A stretch of DNA of 64,000 bases from Desemzia incerta. Its GTDB lineage: Bacteria; Bacillota; Bacilli; Lactobacillales; Carnobacteriaceae. The notes below the pieces were generated by a model. The model did not search any database and was not told the DNA's origin. It was given only the letters and a program-made list of their open reading frames with translations. Both the position numbers and the translations under genes were made by a program. Shown piece by piece: positions 26,404-35,041 of this stretch. Position 1 is the first letter of the stretch. Each line of letters begins with the position of its first letter. Location: the NCBI RefSeq assembly GCF_900115825.1, contig NZ_FOXW01000003.1, positions 124,001 through 188,000 on the forward strand, given 5' to 3'.

Positions 26404-27804
26404 TTAGAACGGTCCGTATTGAATGTAGTTCGCGATCAATAAGAAAATCATTCCCATAACCAACCAAATCAACATCAATTTACCAATGAATTTCAACCAA
26501 ACATCATAAGATACTTTAGCGATGGATAATTGAGCCATCAATACACCAGAAGTTGGGATAATCGAATCCATAAAACCATCACCGAATTGGAACGCTAAAA
26601 CAGCAGTTTGACGTGTAATACCCAATGTATCCGCTAATGGAATCATTACTGGCATAGTAGCTGCTGCTTGTCCGCTTCCAGACGGAATAAAGAAGTTGAT
26701 CACGATTTGAGTGATGTACATTCCAACGACTGCTAATGAATCCGGTAGAGAACTGATCAAATGAGACAAATAGTTGATCAATGTGTCAATGATCAATCCA
26801 TCTTCCATAACCACTAAGATTGAACGAGCGATCCCTACAACTAATCCAGCGAAGACCATTTCTTTCGCTCCAACGACAAATGATTCTGCGATGTCGCTTG
26901 GAGACATTCTTGAAATCAATCCAGTTAAAATACCCATTCCAAGGAAAACTGAACCAATCTCGACAATAAACCAGCCGTATTGGAATACACCGTAACCAAT
27001 AATGGCAAAACCGCCAATAAATACAATCAATGTAGCTAAATGTCTTTTAGTGAAAGCAGGAAGATTTTCAAAATCGATTCCTCCAGCAGTCACATGGGTA
27101 CCTGCTTTGCGGTCATACAACAAGCTTGTTTCTGGATTTTTCTTTACTTTCTCTGCGTAACGCATCAAGAATACAGATGTAGCTACCCATAGAGAAAGAA
27201 GAATAATAATTCTAAAGCCGACTCCAGAAAACAACGGCAATTCAGCAATTTCTTGAGCAACTCCTACAGAGAAAGGATTCATGAATCCGGCGAAAAATCC
27301 GATGGCTGCTCCTAAAGAAATAATCGATACACCGACTAAGGCGTCATAACCTAGAGCCAATGCTAAGGCTACACCGATTGGGATAAATACAATCGTTTCT
27401 TCTGAAAGCCCCATTGTAGAGCCCAACACACCAAAGACTAATAGTAAAATCGGAATGACCCATTTTTCTTTTCCTTGCAGTCTTTTAACCAATAAGTTGA
27501 TTCCAGAGCTGATCATACCTGAATCTGTGATCAATTGGAATGCTCCTCCTACGATGAATAAGAAGAAAATGATGTCAGCTGTCTCCGTCATTCCTTTTGG
27601 AACGGATTTTAATACATCAAAAAATCCTTGTGGGTTCGATTCAACGATAGTGTAAGAATCAGGAATAACCACTGTCCGTCCGTCAACTTCAGCACGTTCA
27701 AATTGACCGGCCGGTAAAACATATGTCATGATCGCCATAACGATCGTAAAAGAAAGTAGTGTCACGAATGTATGTGGAATTCGTGATTTTTTTTGTTGCA
27801 ACAT
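26404..27804 (-). CDS. YfcC-family transporter, probably for lysine or another basic amino acid
   Basis: A 466-residue membrane protein of the YfcC branch of the DcuC/ArcD-like ion-transporter superfamily, with about 12 hydrophobic segments and family motifs such as FFLFIVGGAFQLI, GSTMGLSEET, FFAGFMNPFSVGVAQ, and INFFIPSGSGQAAATMPVMIP near the C-terminus. ATG 27804 is chosen because AGGAGG lies 10 bases upstream; the frame back to 27921 reads through the leader terminator. The mRNA leader is a lysine riboswitch, so the gene should be shut off by lysine. This suggests lysine import, or exchange involving lysine or its precursors; the sequence alone does not show the substrate. Confidence 0.88.
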   Translation of the reverse strand: MLQQKKSRIPHTFVTLLSFTIVMAIMTYVLPAGQFERAEVDGRTVVIPDSYTIVESNPQGFFDVLKSVPKGMTETADIIFFLFIVGGAFQLITDSGMISSGINLLVKRLQGKEKWVIPILLLVFGVLGSTMGLSEETIVFIPIGVALALALGYDALVGVSIISLGAAIGFFAGFMNPFSVGVAQEIAELPLFSGVGFRIIILLSLWVATSVFLMRYAEKVKKNPETSLLYDRKAGTHVTAGGIDFENLPAFTKRHLATLIVFIGGFAIIGYGVFQYGWFIVEIGSVFLGMGILTGLISRMSPSDIAESFVVGAKEMVFAGLVVGIARSILVVMEDGLIIDTLINYLSHLISSLPDSLAVVGMYITQIVINFFIPSGSGQAAATMPVMIPLADTLGITRQTAVLAFQFGDGFMDSIIPTSGVLMAQLSIAKVSYDVWLKFIGKLMLIWLVMGMIFLLIANYIQYGPF

Positions 27805-27892
27805 AATAATAAGTCCTCCTAGTATTTTATCGAAATCAATACTATTCATTAAAATGCTTTTGAAGAGGCAGCAGAAAAAGTAAAAAAAATAC

Positions 27893-27927
27893 ACAAAAAA
27901 GCTATGAGCAAAAGGGCCCATAGCTTT
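27893..27927 (-). terminator. Regulated terminator of the lysine riboswitch
   Basis: AAAGCTATG (27927-27919 on the minus strand) pairs with CATAGCTTT (27906-27898), and further T residues follow in the direction of transcription. It lies between the aptamer and the YfcC-family start and is the natural expression platform. Confidence 0.75.
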
Positions 27928-28100
27928 ATTTGTACTAGACTATACCTTCTGCCCACAACATGAAGAGCGCTCCTATAGCAAATTTGGGCAATTTGCTTAG
28001 GCAGTGCTACGCTTATTCAGCGCAGCCCCAGTACATTAGCACTTCGGCGATAATTCCTTTCAGATACTCTTACTCTTAATTACCGCGACCTCTACATCAC
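27928..28100 (-). ncRNA. Lysine riboswitch (L box)
   Basis: Read on the minus strand, the leader contains in order TAGAGGTCGCGG, AAGAGTA, CTGAAAGG, ATCGCCGAAG, ACTGGGG, GCTGAATAAGC and a closing GCTCTTCATG. This matches the core order of the Bacillus lysC lysine riboswitch (TAGAGGTGCG, AAGAGTA, CTGAAAGG, GTCGCCGAAG, CTGG, ATTGAATAAAT). P2 forms from GCGGTAATT with AATTATCGC, and P1 from TAGAG with CTCTT. P3 is short. It should sense lysine and promote termination at 27893-27927. Confidence 0.88.
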
Positions 28101-28133
28101 ATTGAATAATATTCAGTTCATCAACAGTTACAA

Positions 28134-28162
28134 ACTATACATCATCCTTAAAAAGATTGCAA
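28134..28162 (-). promoter_or_regulatory. Promoter of the lysine riboswitch transcript
   Basis: On the minus strand TTGCAA (28162-28157), 17-bp spacer, TATAGT (28139-28134). The predicted start, about 28127, is some 27 bases before the aptamer core. Confidence 0.65.
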
Positions 28163-28304
28163 TCTTTTGGAAAGGTTTCTAATAAAAGCCATCGTTTTTC
28201 CCGATTTTAATAAATTGATGCATAAAAATACCATTATTTTTTTCGGAAATGGTGTAGACTAAGAGTAGAAAATAGTTTTTGTCTACTTTACTGGAGGAGT
28301 GCTT

Positions 28305-30080
28305 ATGCTGTCATTATTTATCCTACTGCTTGAAAGAAGCGGTTTGATTATCTTATTAGCTTACCTGTTGATCAATATTTCTTACTTCAAAACAGCTTTA
28401 GCCAACCGAAAAGATTTGTCTGTTAAAATCAAATTAATCATGGTTTTTGGTGTGTTTGCATTGATCTCAAATTACACAGGAGTCGAGATCAACAAAGATC
28501 AACTGATCATGAACCAATTTGTCACTCAATTATCTGCAGACTCGGCTCTTGCGAACACACGGGTATTGACGATCGGTGTCTCCGGATTGATCGGGGGCCC
28601 ACTCGTTGGGACGATTGTAGGACTGATATCTGCAGTAGTACGCTACTTCCAAGGAGGAGGAAACGTGCATATTTACGTTATTTCATCCTTATTGATCGGA
28701 TTGTTTTCAGGCCATTTCGGTGGACGCTTTGTTAAAAAAGGAAACTATCCATCTGCCGTTGACGGGATAAAAATCGGCTTTTTGATGGAGTTGGTTCAAA
28801 TGCTGTGTATCTTACTATTAGGCAGTTCATTCGCCGAGTCGTGGGAGCTGGTTCGTTTTATCGCCTTGCCGATGTTATTGACCAACAGTATTGGTACAGC
28901 AGTTTTCTTATCCATTATCGACACGAGTTTAAAGCAGGAAGAACAGACAAAAGCTGTCCAAACGCACGATGTGTTGCAATTAACGAATCAGACACTGCCT
29001 TATTTCCGTTCTGGGTTAAACGAAGAATCGTGTGAAAAAGCTGCAAAAACCATTAAAGAATGGATGAAAGTAGACGCTGTCAGTATCACCAATCAAGATC
29101 GAATTTTAGCTCATGTCGGAGCAGCCAGTGATCACCATATTCCATCTACCGAGATCATCACGGATCTGTCTAAGCAGGTGTTGAGTTCGGGCAAACTAAG
29201 AGAAGCGCATTCGCGCCAGGAAATCGGCTGCAATCGTTCTGACTGTCCTTTAGCAGCGGCTATTGTGATTCCTTTGCAGTCAAAAAATAAAACAGTCGGT
29301 ACGTTAAAATTGTATTTTACGGATCCGTCAAAACTAACTTTTGTGGAACGTCAGTTAGCAGAAGGACTAGGCAATATCTTTTCTCAACAAATCGAATTGG
29401 GTGAAATAGAAGAACAAAGCAAACTCTTACAAGATGCGGAGATAAAATCTTTGCAGTCTCAAGTCAATCCGCATTTTTTCTTCAATTCAATCAATACGAT
29501 CTCAGCCTTGATCCGTATAGATAGCGAAAAAGCTCGAACACTCCTGATTCAGTTGAGCAATTTTTTCCGATCCAATTTAACCGGGGCAAGAACCAATATG
29601 ATTCCTTTAACCAAAGAACTGCAGCAAGTAGAAGCTTTTCAAACATTAGAGGAAGCTCGCTTCCCAGGGCGGTATAAATTAACGATCGACTACGACAAAG
29701 AACTGGAACAAACCTTGTTACCGCCTTTTTTGATTCAAGTGTTGGTCGAGAACGCTTTTAGACACGCGTTTAAACACCGTAAAACAGGCAATCACGTTTG
29801 GGTAGATGTTCATGGAGAAGAAGAAACAATCCAAATCAGTGTAAGTGATAATGGGGTAGGAATCGATCCTGCACTAGTTGATAAACTGGGCAAAGAGATC
29901 ATTCCTTCTGAAAAAGGTTCCGGATCTGCATTGGAAAATCTAAATAAACGCTTGATCGGACTTTTTGGAGAATCGGCGAAACTGCAGTTTCAGTCCACAG
30001 CCCAAGGAACCACTGTATCGTGCAGAATTCAACGAAGAGAATTGGAGGAGGGAAAACATGCATACATTGATCGTAGATGA
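28305..30080 (+). CDS. LytS/BtsS-type sensor histidine kinase
   Basis: A 591-residue kinase with a 5TM-Lyt membrane domain (about residues 1-205, with GLIGGPLVGTIVGLISAVVRY), a GAF-like domain with the EIGCNRSDCPL cysteine pair seen in LytS/BtsS/YpdA, a HisKA-type segment SLQSQVNPHFFFNSIN with phospho-acceptor His390, and an HATPase domain (VENAFRHAFKH, DNGVGI, GSGSALENL). ATG 28305 follows GGAGGAG by 5 bases; the GTG at 28299 lies inside that site. It overlaps the regulator gene by 23 bases. E. coli BtsS of this family senses pyruvate; the CstA neighbour supports something similar here. Confidence 0.93.
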   Translation: MLSLFILLLERSGLIILLAYLLINISYFKTALANRKDLSVKIKLIMVFGVFALISNYTGVEINKDQLIMNQFVTQLSADSALANTRVLTIGVSGLIGGPLVGTIVGLISAVVRYFQGGGNVHIYVISSLLIGLFSGHFGGRFVKKGNYPSAVDGIKIGFLMELVQMLCILLLGSSFAESWELVRFIALPMLLTNSIGTAVFLSIIDTSLKQEEQTKAVQTHDVLQLTNQTLPYFRSGLNEESCEKAAKTIKEWMKVDAVSITNQDRILAHVGAASDHHIPSTEIITDLSKQVLSSGKLREAHSRQEIGCNRSDCPLAAAIVIPLQSKNKTVGTLKLYFTDPSKLTFVERQLAEGLGNIFSQQIELGEIEEQSKLLQDAEIKSLQSQVNPHFFFNSINTISALIRIDSEKARTLLIQLSNFFRSNLTGARTNMIPLTKELQQVEAFQTLEEARFPGRYKLTIDYDKELEQTLLPPFLIQVLVENAFRHAFKHRKTGNHVWVDVHGEEETIQISVSDNGVGIDPALVDKLGKEIIPSEKGSGSALENLNKRLIGLFGESAKLQFQSTAQGTTVSCRIQRRELEEGKHAYIDRR

Positions 30081-30795
30081 CGAACCATTAGCTAGAAACG
30101 AATTGACCTATCTATTAAGACAGTGTCCTGAAATCACATCGATCAAAGAAGCCGAGACTATTGAAGAAGCTGTAGGTCATTTGATCGAAGGTCCAATAGA
30201 ATTGATTTTTTTGGATATCCATTTGACGGAAGAAAGCGGGTTAACGTTGGCAGACAAGTTAAGTCGCTTAGAACATCCACCTATTATCATCTTTGCTACG
30301 GCTTATGACGAATATGCTCTTCAAGCCTTTGAATTAAACGCCCGAGATTACGTATTAAAACCTTTTTCGTTAGAGCGTGTTCAACAAGCAGTTAGAAAAG
30401 CCGCCCAAACTCATAGAGCAACGCAATCGTCTGCAAAAGAAAGAGTCTTTGAACATCCTGACGTTGGAACGATTCCTGTCCAAGTAGAAGACCGAATCTT
30501 TTTATTAAAAGTTGATTCTATCGTTGCAGTTAGTGTCCAACATGGAGAAGTCAGTCTCTATACGGACAATAAAGACTACACATTGAGTGGTACATTGAAC
30601 ACTTGGGAAGAACAACTGTCAATGTACGGGCTTTTTCTTCGTGTGCATCGTTCTTTTTTGATCAACACCGCGAAAATAAAAGAAATTCAACCTTGGTTCA
30701 ATCACACCTTTCAGCTGACGATGTCAAATCAATTGAAAGTCCCTGTAAGCCGGTCCTATATGAAAGAATTCAAGGAAAAAATTGGATTGACTTAA
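30058..30795 (+). CDS. LytTR-family response regulator
   Basis: A 246-residue regulator. The receiver domain begins MHTLIVDDEPLARNEL with the acidic pair, has the phospho-acceptor Asp in IFLDIHLTEE and the late Lys in YVLKPFS. The C-terminal half is a LytTR DNA-binding domain (FLLKVDSIVAVSVQHG, FLRVHRSFLINTAKIKEI). ATG 30058 follows GGAGGAGGG; the frame back to 29965 lies in the kinase gene. It partners with the kinase and most likely controls the adjacent CstA-family gene. Confidence 0.94.
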   Translation: MHTLIVDDEPLARNELTYLLRQCPEITSIKEAETIEEAVGHLIEGPIELIFLDIHLTEESGLTLADKLSRLEHPPIIIFATAYDEYALQAFELNARDYVLKPFSLERVQQAVRKAAQTHRATQSSAKERVFEHPDVGTIPVQVEDRIFLLKVDSIVAVSVQHGEVSLYTDNKDYTLSGTLNTWEEQLSMYGLFLRVHRSFLINTAKIKEIQPWFNHTFQLTMSNQLKVPVSRSYMKEFKEKIGLT

Positions 30796-30810
30796 TAGAG
30801 TGAATCTTAG

Positions 30811-30846
30811 AACTGCAAGTGTGCATCTCAGCTTGCAGTTTTGCTA
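30811..30846 (+). terminator. Terminator of the two-component operon
   Basis: AACTGCAAG (30811-30819) pairs with CTTGCAGTT (30832-30840), followed by TTGCTATTT. It separates the regulator from the cstA-type gene. Confidence 0.7.
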
Positions 30847-30883
30847 TTTCAGCTACAAAAAGGCATTTTCCTCTTAGTATTGA

Positions 30884-30915
30884 GTACACTTATCTTGTGG
30901 AATGAAAGGGTGTAC
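30884..30915 (+). promoter_or_regulatory. Possible operator of the CstA-family gene
   Basis: GTACAC (30884-30889) and GTGTAC (30910-30915) form an inverted repeat with a 20-bp gap, 21 bases before ATG. It may be a regulator site or part of the 5' end of the mRNA; LytTR sites are usually direct repeats, so this is a weak call. Confidence 0.3.
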
Positions 30916-30935
30916 AAAAAAAAGGAGGAAAGAAC

Positions 30936-32417
30936 ATGATCACATTATTAGGCGGTATTGCTTTATTGATTATCGGATATTTTACGTATGGGAAATTTAT
31001 CGAGAAAAACTTTTCGATCGATCCTAGTCGGAAAACACCTGCAGAAGTTCTAAAAGACGGGTATGACTTTGTGCCTATGTCAAAAGGAAAAAACGCTATT
31101 ATTGAATTATTGAACATTGCAGGGACAGGTCCTATTTTTGGACCGATTATGGGAGCTTTATATGGACCGGTAGCTTATATCTGGATCATTGTCGGATGTA
31201 TTTTTGCAGGAGCTGTTCACGATTATATGTTAGGCATGATTTCATTGAGAAATAACGGAGCACATCTGCCGGAATTGGCCAGTAAATACTTAGGTAAACC
31301 GGTCAAACACGTGGTCAACATTTTTACTATGCTGTTATTGATGCTAGTAGGAACGGTATTTGTTACTTCGCCAGCCAACTTGATCAACAGCATCACGCCA
31401 AATTGGTTAGGATTAGGCGCTATTGTGGTATTGATCTTTGTGTATTACATTATTTCTACGATTTTGCCGATCGATAAGGCTTTAGGAAAAGTATACCCAT
31501 GGTTCGGTGCGATATTGATCATTAGCACGATCGCAATCGGAATCAGCTTATTATTCAGCGGCAGTCCTATTCCAAATCTAACCATCCATACCATTCAAAA
31601 TTTCCATCCAGGTGGTTTAGCGATTTTCCCAGCCCTTTTCTTTACAATTTCTTGTGGAGCCTTATCTGGATTCCATGCGACTCAAGCACCAATGGTTTCT
31701 AGAACCAGCACGAATGAAAAAGAAGGACGTTTTACTTTTTACGGTATGATGATTGCTGAAGGAGTCATTGCGATGATCTGGGCAGCAGCTTCAATGAGTT
31801 TATTTGATGGACAAACGTTGAGTCAAATGATTGATGCGGGTACAGCCTCACTAGTTGTCAACGAAGTATCCATCATGCTGCTAGGAAATGTTTTTGGGAC
31901 AATTGCCATTATTGGGGTAATCGTATTACCGATTTCTTCAGGATTGTCCGCATTCAGAAGTTTACGAACGATATTAGCCGATTACTTGAACATCAAACAA
32001 GATACGATCAAAAGAATTTTGATGGTCACGATTCCTTTGTATTTGATCTCCTTTATTTTAACCAATATGGATTTCAATATTCTATGGAGATACTTCAACT
32101 GGGCAAATCAAGTGACAGCCGTAATCTCTCTATTGGTTTCCACGCGTTACTTGTACCTTAAAGGAAAAAACTATTTAGTCACGTTATTGCCAGGAGCGTT
32201 TATGCTTTACGCAGTAGTGGTTTATATCTTAAGTGAACCAATCGGATTAAGAATGGGCTTAACGACTATGACTTTTGCAGCAGCCGCTGTTCTTTCAATA
32301 GGTATTTTATGGGTATTCTGGACATCCGGCAAGAAACAAAAAGAGCAAGTCGATCCAGATGGAGAGCTGCTCAATGACCAATTGCCGATCGGAACTTTTT
32401 CCGCTGAAAATGCTTAG
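30936..32417 (+). CDS. CstA-family peptide/pyruvate transporter
   Basis: A 493-residue membrane protein with about 14 hydrophobic segments. The CstA hallmarks are present: DFVPM, FGPIMGALYGPVAYIW, GAVHDYMLGMISLRNNG, SGFHATQAPMVSR and the late FRYFNWANQ-like WRYFNWANQ. E. coli BtsT of this family imports pyruvate and CstA imports peptides or pyruvate. The 493-residue length is that of the shorter Gram-positive branch. GGAGG precedes ATG. It directly follows a LytS/LytR pair, the same logic as BtsSR-BtsT. Confidence 0.9.
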   Translation: MITLLGGIALLIIGYFTYGKFIEKNFSIDPSRKTPAEVLKDGYDFVPMSKGKNAIIELLNIAGTGPIFGPIMGALYGPVAYIWIIVGCIFAGAVHDYMLGMISLRNNGAHLPELASKYLGKPVKHVVNIFTMLLLMLVGTVFVTSPANLINSITPNWLGLGAIVVLIFVYYIISTILPIDKALGKVYPWFGAILIISTIAIGISLLFSGSPIPNLTIHTIQNFHPGGLAIFPALFFTISCGALSGFHATQAPMVSRTSTNEKEGRFTFYGMMIAEGVIAMIWAAASMSLFDGQTLSQMIDAGTASLVVNEVSIMLLGNVFGTIAIIGVIVLPISSGLSAFRSLRTILADYLNIKQDTIKRILMVTIPLYLISFILTNMDFNILWRYFNWANQVTAVISLLVSTRYLYLKGKNYLVTLLPGAFMLYAVVVYILSEPIGLRMGLTTMTFAAAAVLSIGILWVFWTSGKKQKEQVDPDGELLNDQLPIGTFSAENA

Positions 32418-32486
32418 TTCGATATCCTATACAATTCAGTAAAAAATCCAGGTAGTAGGGTAGGATAAGAGTCATGTATCAAAAGT

Positions 32487-32640
32487 GGATTTACGTACCC
32501 TTAATTCAACTATCAGATCAAAAAAAGGAATGCAAATTAAACTTGTGTTTCTTTTTTGGTGCTGATTTTACCTAAAAGGGAATGAAAATCGATTTTACGT
32601 TCCCATTTCTCTATAAGAAGAAGTCAAAAGGGAACGTAAT
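32487..32640. repeat. Four copies of a GGGaACGTAA-type motif
   Basis: The motif occurs inverted at 32487-32500 (GGGTACGTAAATCC on the minus strand), direct and diverged at 32578-32590, inverted at 32591-32604 and direct at 32630-32640. The middle pair forms a near-palindrome of 27 bp and the last pair a 10-bp stem with a 25-base loop. It lies between the cstA-type terminator and the next promoter. Confidence 0.55.
32521..32557 (+). terminator. Probable terminator of the CstA-family gene
   Basis: AAAAAAGGAATGCAA against TTGTGTTTCTTTTTT, imperfect stem, T run at the end, about 105 bases after the stop. Confidence 0.5.
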
Positions 32641-32767
32641 TATGAAAGAGTGTCATATATAATACCAGCAGCGAAACTATCTTCCGTCTCTCGTTTGACA
32701 TAATTTTATTATGGTAAACTAAATTGATAACTTTTTCACTAATTTAAACAAATACTCTAAAAAAGTA

Positions 32768-32796
32768 TTGATATGGATTCAAAAAGATGCTAAAAT
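32768..32796 (+). promoter_or_regulatory. Promoter of the 157-residue protein gene
   Basis: TTGATA (32768-32773), 17-bp spacer, TAAAAT (32791-32796). The predicted start near 32803 makes any upstream in-frame start codon impossible and supports ATG 32841. Confidence 0.6.
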
Positions 32797-32840
32797 CAAG
32801 TTGTGAAGTAATGAACAAACAACTTGAAGGAGTGTTCAAT

Positions 32841-33314
32841 ATGCAAAAAGAAATGATGGCATTACAACTATTTTTCCGAAATGGCGATACACTAATCATC
32901 AACCGCGAAGTGATTGGGGACTTATGGATCAAACAAGTTACGACGTCTTACGGCAGAATCAACGGCAGTGACTTTCAAGAAATCCATCCGTGCCAATCGT
33001 TCAAAATCGAATTGTTGCCAGAAGCTGACCGCGTAGACTCTGAAAATATCAATTTAGGCAGCCTTGAAGTGGGCATGTTTGAACGCATCAAAAAATACTC
33101 TGATATTGAAACGATGGACATCTTATATAAAAATCCTACTGGCAATGAAGCCGATATGATCCAATCAGAACGAATCTATTTCCCTTATGAAGCACAAGAC
33201 GTTGATGGACTAGACAACAAGCATCAATCTACACACATGGGTGAGAATGGACACTTGTACGTGTTAATCGACCCGTCTAAAACAGTGACGGAAGTATTTG
33301 AATCTATCCGTTAA
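32841..33314 (+). CDS. Unknown 157-residue cytoplasmic protein
   Basis: I do not recognise a family. The product starts MQKEMMALQLFFRNGDTLIINREV, has no signal or membrane segment and has a beta-rich composition; a late stretch (ENGHLYVLIDPSKTVTEVF) is hydrophobic. AAGGAGTG lies 8 bases before ATG 32841, and the promoter at 32768 rules out the longer frame starting at 32787. Monocistronic, between its own promoter and a strong terminator. Confidence 0.75.
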   Translation: MQKEMMALQLFFRNGDTLIINREVIGDLWIKQVTTSYGRINGSDFQEIHPCQSFKIELLPEADRVDSENINLGSLEVGMFERIKKYSDIETMDILYKNPTGNEADMIQSERIYFPYEAQDVDGLDNKHQSTHMGENGHLYVLIDPSKTVTEVFESIR

Positions 33315-33335
33315 AATCAGCCCCCTTATTAAATG

Positions 33336-33368
33336 GCCCAAGAACTAACTTGTTCTAGGGCTTTTTTT
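33336..33368 (+). terminator. Terminator of the 157-residue protein gene
   Basis: GCCCAAGAAC with GTTCTAGGGC (one unpaired base), followed by seven T. Confidence 0.85.
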
Positions 33369-33459
33369 GCCGTTAAAAAAGCTTTACTCTATTTAATAAA
33401 CGTTTTATGATTCCTGTATAAGGGAATCATATGGTACAATGAGGAAAAGGAGTGAGGTT

Positions 33460-34149
33460 ATGAACCAGCAAAACGAATTACTGACTTATGCAGCTGTTAT
33501 AGGAGACATTAAAGACTCCCGGACACTCAGTAATCGAGAAGCAGTTCAAGAGAGATTTCGTTCTGTTTTACAATCCATCAATCAAACTTATGCAGAGGAT
33601 ATTGCTGCTGAATTCGTCATTACATTGGGAGACAGTTTTCAAGGGCTCGTTAAAAACAAACGAGTGGTTTTAACGATTTTATTTGAGATCGAGTTAGCTA
33701 TGTCTCCAGTCGAGTTTCGTTTTGGCATTGGACTAGGAGAGATCAGTACACCTATCCAGCGAGAGAACTCATCCGGAATGGATGGAGCAGCTTATCATCG
33801 TGCACGCCAAATGATCGACACGATCGAAGCCAACGAAGCCAAATATGCTACCAGTGAAACCAATACTATGATTTGTTCAGGAACGGGGTATCAACCTACA
33901 GATAACCTACTGAATGCAGTCTTGTCTTTAGGGACGGCATTGAAATCAAAGTGGACCCAACGCCAGAAAGAAATTATGTATACGTATTTTTTACACGGCG
34001 AAAATCAATATAAAACCGCAGATGCTTTAAACATCGGGCAGTCTAGTGTCAATAAAGCGTTAAATGCGGCTAAATATTATACTTACAAGACAGCTTTATC
34101 TGATGCGAGCTTGTTTTTAGCCCAACTAGATAAGGAGGAACTGGCTTGA
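33460..34149 (+). CDS. SatD-family protein
   Basis: A 229-residue protein matching the SatD family (named from the Streptococcus mutans sat acid-tolerance operon): AVIGDIKDSR at the N-terminus, FVITLGDSFQG and FRFGIGLGEI in the middle, and a C-terminal helix-turn-helix-like segment (YKTADALNIGQSSVNKALNAAK). A nucleotide-cyclase-like or ligand-binding fold plus DNA-binding tail is my reading of the architecture. ATG 33460 follows AAAGGAGTGAGG; the frame to 33439 lacks such a site. It overlaps the next gene by 4 bases. Confidence 0.83.
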   Translation: MNQQNELLTYAAVIGDIKDSRTLSNREAVQERFRSVLQSINQTYAEDIAAEFVITLGDSFQGLVKNKRVVLTILFEIELAMSPVEFRFGIGLGEISTPIQRENSSGMDGAAYHRARQMIDTIEANEAKYATSETNTMICSGTGYQPTDNLLNAVLSLGTALKSKWTQRQKEIMYTYFLHGENQYKTADALNIGQSSVNKALNAAKYYTYKTALSDASLFLAQLDKEELA

Positions 34150-34895
34150 TTTTCAGCACATTACTTACGTTTTTCATTGGACATCTTCTGGGCGACTTTT
34201 ATTTTCAATCTGCTGCATTGGCTGTGCAAAAAGACCATTCTATCCCTCGATTGCTTCAGCACAGTTTAATGTACCTCATTTCAATGGTTGGGGGGACTTT
34301 GCCTGTATTTGGAAGTTCTCTTATCTTACCAGCCTTTTTGATTTCTGTCGGGCATCAGATTATTGATGGAAGTAAATTTTTACTCGTGCAAAAAGGGCTC
34401 TTGAAGCCTATTCAAGAAGCTGTCATTTATCTTGTCGATCAACTGTTGCATGGTCTTGTCATTATAGGGGTTACAGTTTACCTCATGGAAAGTTCCTTAT
34501 CTATTACCTATTTGCCAGAGACAACGCATTTTTTAAGGCTGTTAAATGGAGATATCACAGTAGTCTTGTCTTGGGTATTGATTTTACTCCTGATAGTGCA
34601 ACCTTGCAGCATCACGATCAAAAAAGTATTGAATCATTATCGACCGAGAAATGAAGCAGTCGTTGAAGAAGACGGCTTGCCGAATGCCGGTGCTTTGATA
34701 GGAGTCTTTGAACGGATTTTTATTTTATTGATGCTGTCAGCCAATCAATTTACCGCCATCGGCTTTGTATTGACTGCTAAATCGATTGCCCGCTACAATA
34801 AAATTTCGGAAAGTCCTCAATTTGCAGAATACTATTTATTGGGCACATTGCTCAGTACCTTATTGATCGTTATCAGCTATTTTATCATTTTCTAA
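34146..34895 (+). CDS. DUF3307 membrane protein (SatE-like)
   Basis: A 249-residue membrane protein with about six to seven hydrophobic segments. The N-terminal FFIGHLLGDFYFQSAALA with the H-x-x-x-D-F-x-x-Q pattern is the DUF3307 hallmark. The start is TTG at 34146, overlapping the SatD stop as TTGA, with AAGGAGG 8 bases upstream. The SatD/DUF3307 pair is conserved in Lactobacillales, so the two probably act together at the membrane; the molecular function is unknown. Confidence 0.83.
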   Translation: MIFSTLLTFFIGHLLGDFYFQSAALAVQKDHSIPRLLQHSLMYLISMVGGTLPVFGSSLILPAFLISVGHQIIDGSKFLLVQKGLLKPIQEAVIYLVDQLLHGLVIIGVTVYLMESSLSITYLPETTHFLRLLNGDITVVLSWVLILLLIVQPCSITIKKVLNHYRPRNEAVVEEDGLPNAGALIGVFERIFILLMLSANQFTAIGFVLTAKSIARYNKISESPQFAEYYLLGTLLSTLLIVISYFIIF

Positions 34896-34950
34896 AGATT
34901 CGCTAAAGAATGAATCATTCGTCAAGATTCATATTTTAGCGAATCTTTTT
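34893..34950 (+). terminator. Terminator of the satD-DUF3307 operon
   Basis: AAGATTCGCTAAA (34893-34905) with TTTAGCGAATCTT (34933-34945), a second inner hairpin (GAATGAATC/GATTCATATT), then a T run. Confidence 0.85.
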
Positions 34951-35041
34951 TTGTAAATAAATACCTTAACCTCTTAGCAAAAACAAGAACAATGGTATAC
35001 TACTAGTAAGTAATAAAATGAAAAAAGAAAAGAGGCTTTTT

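Noticed and set aside
27805-27921. N-terminal extension of the YfcC-family protein
   Set aside because: These codons fall in the leader and riboswitch terminator; AGGAGG supports ATG 27804.
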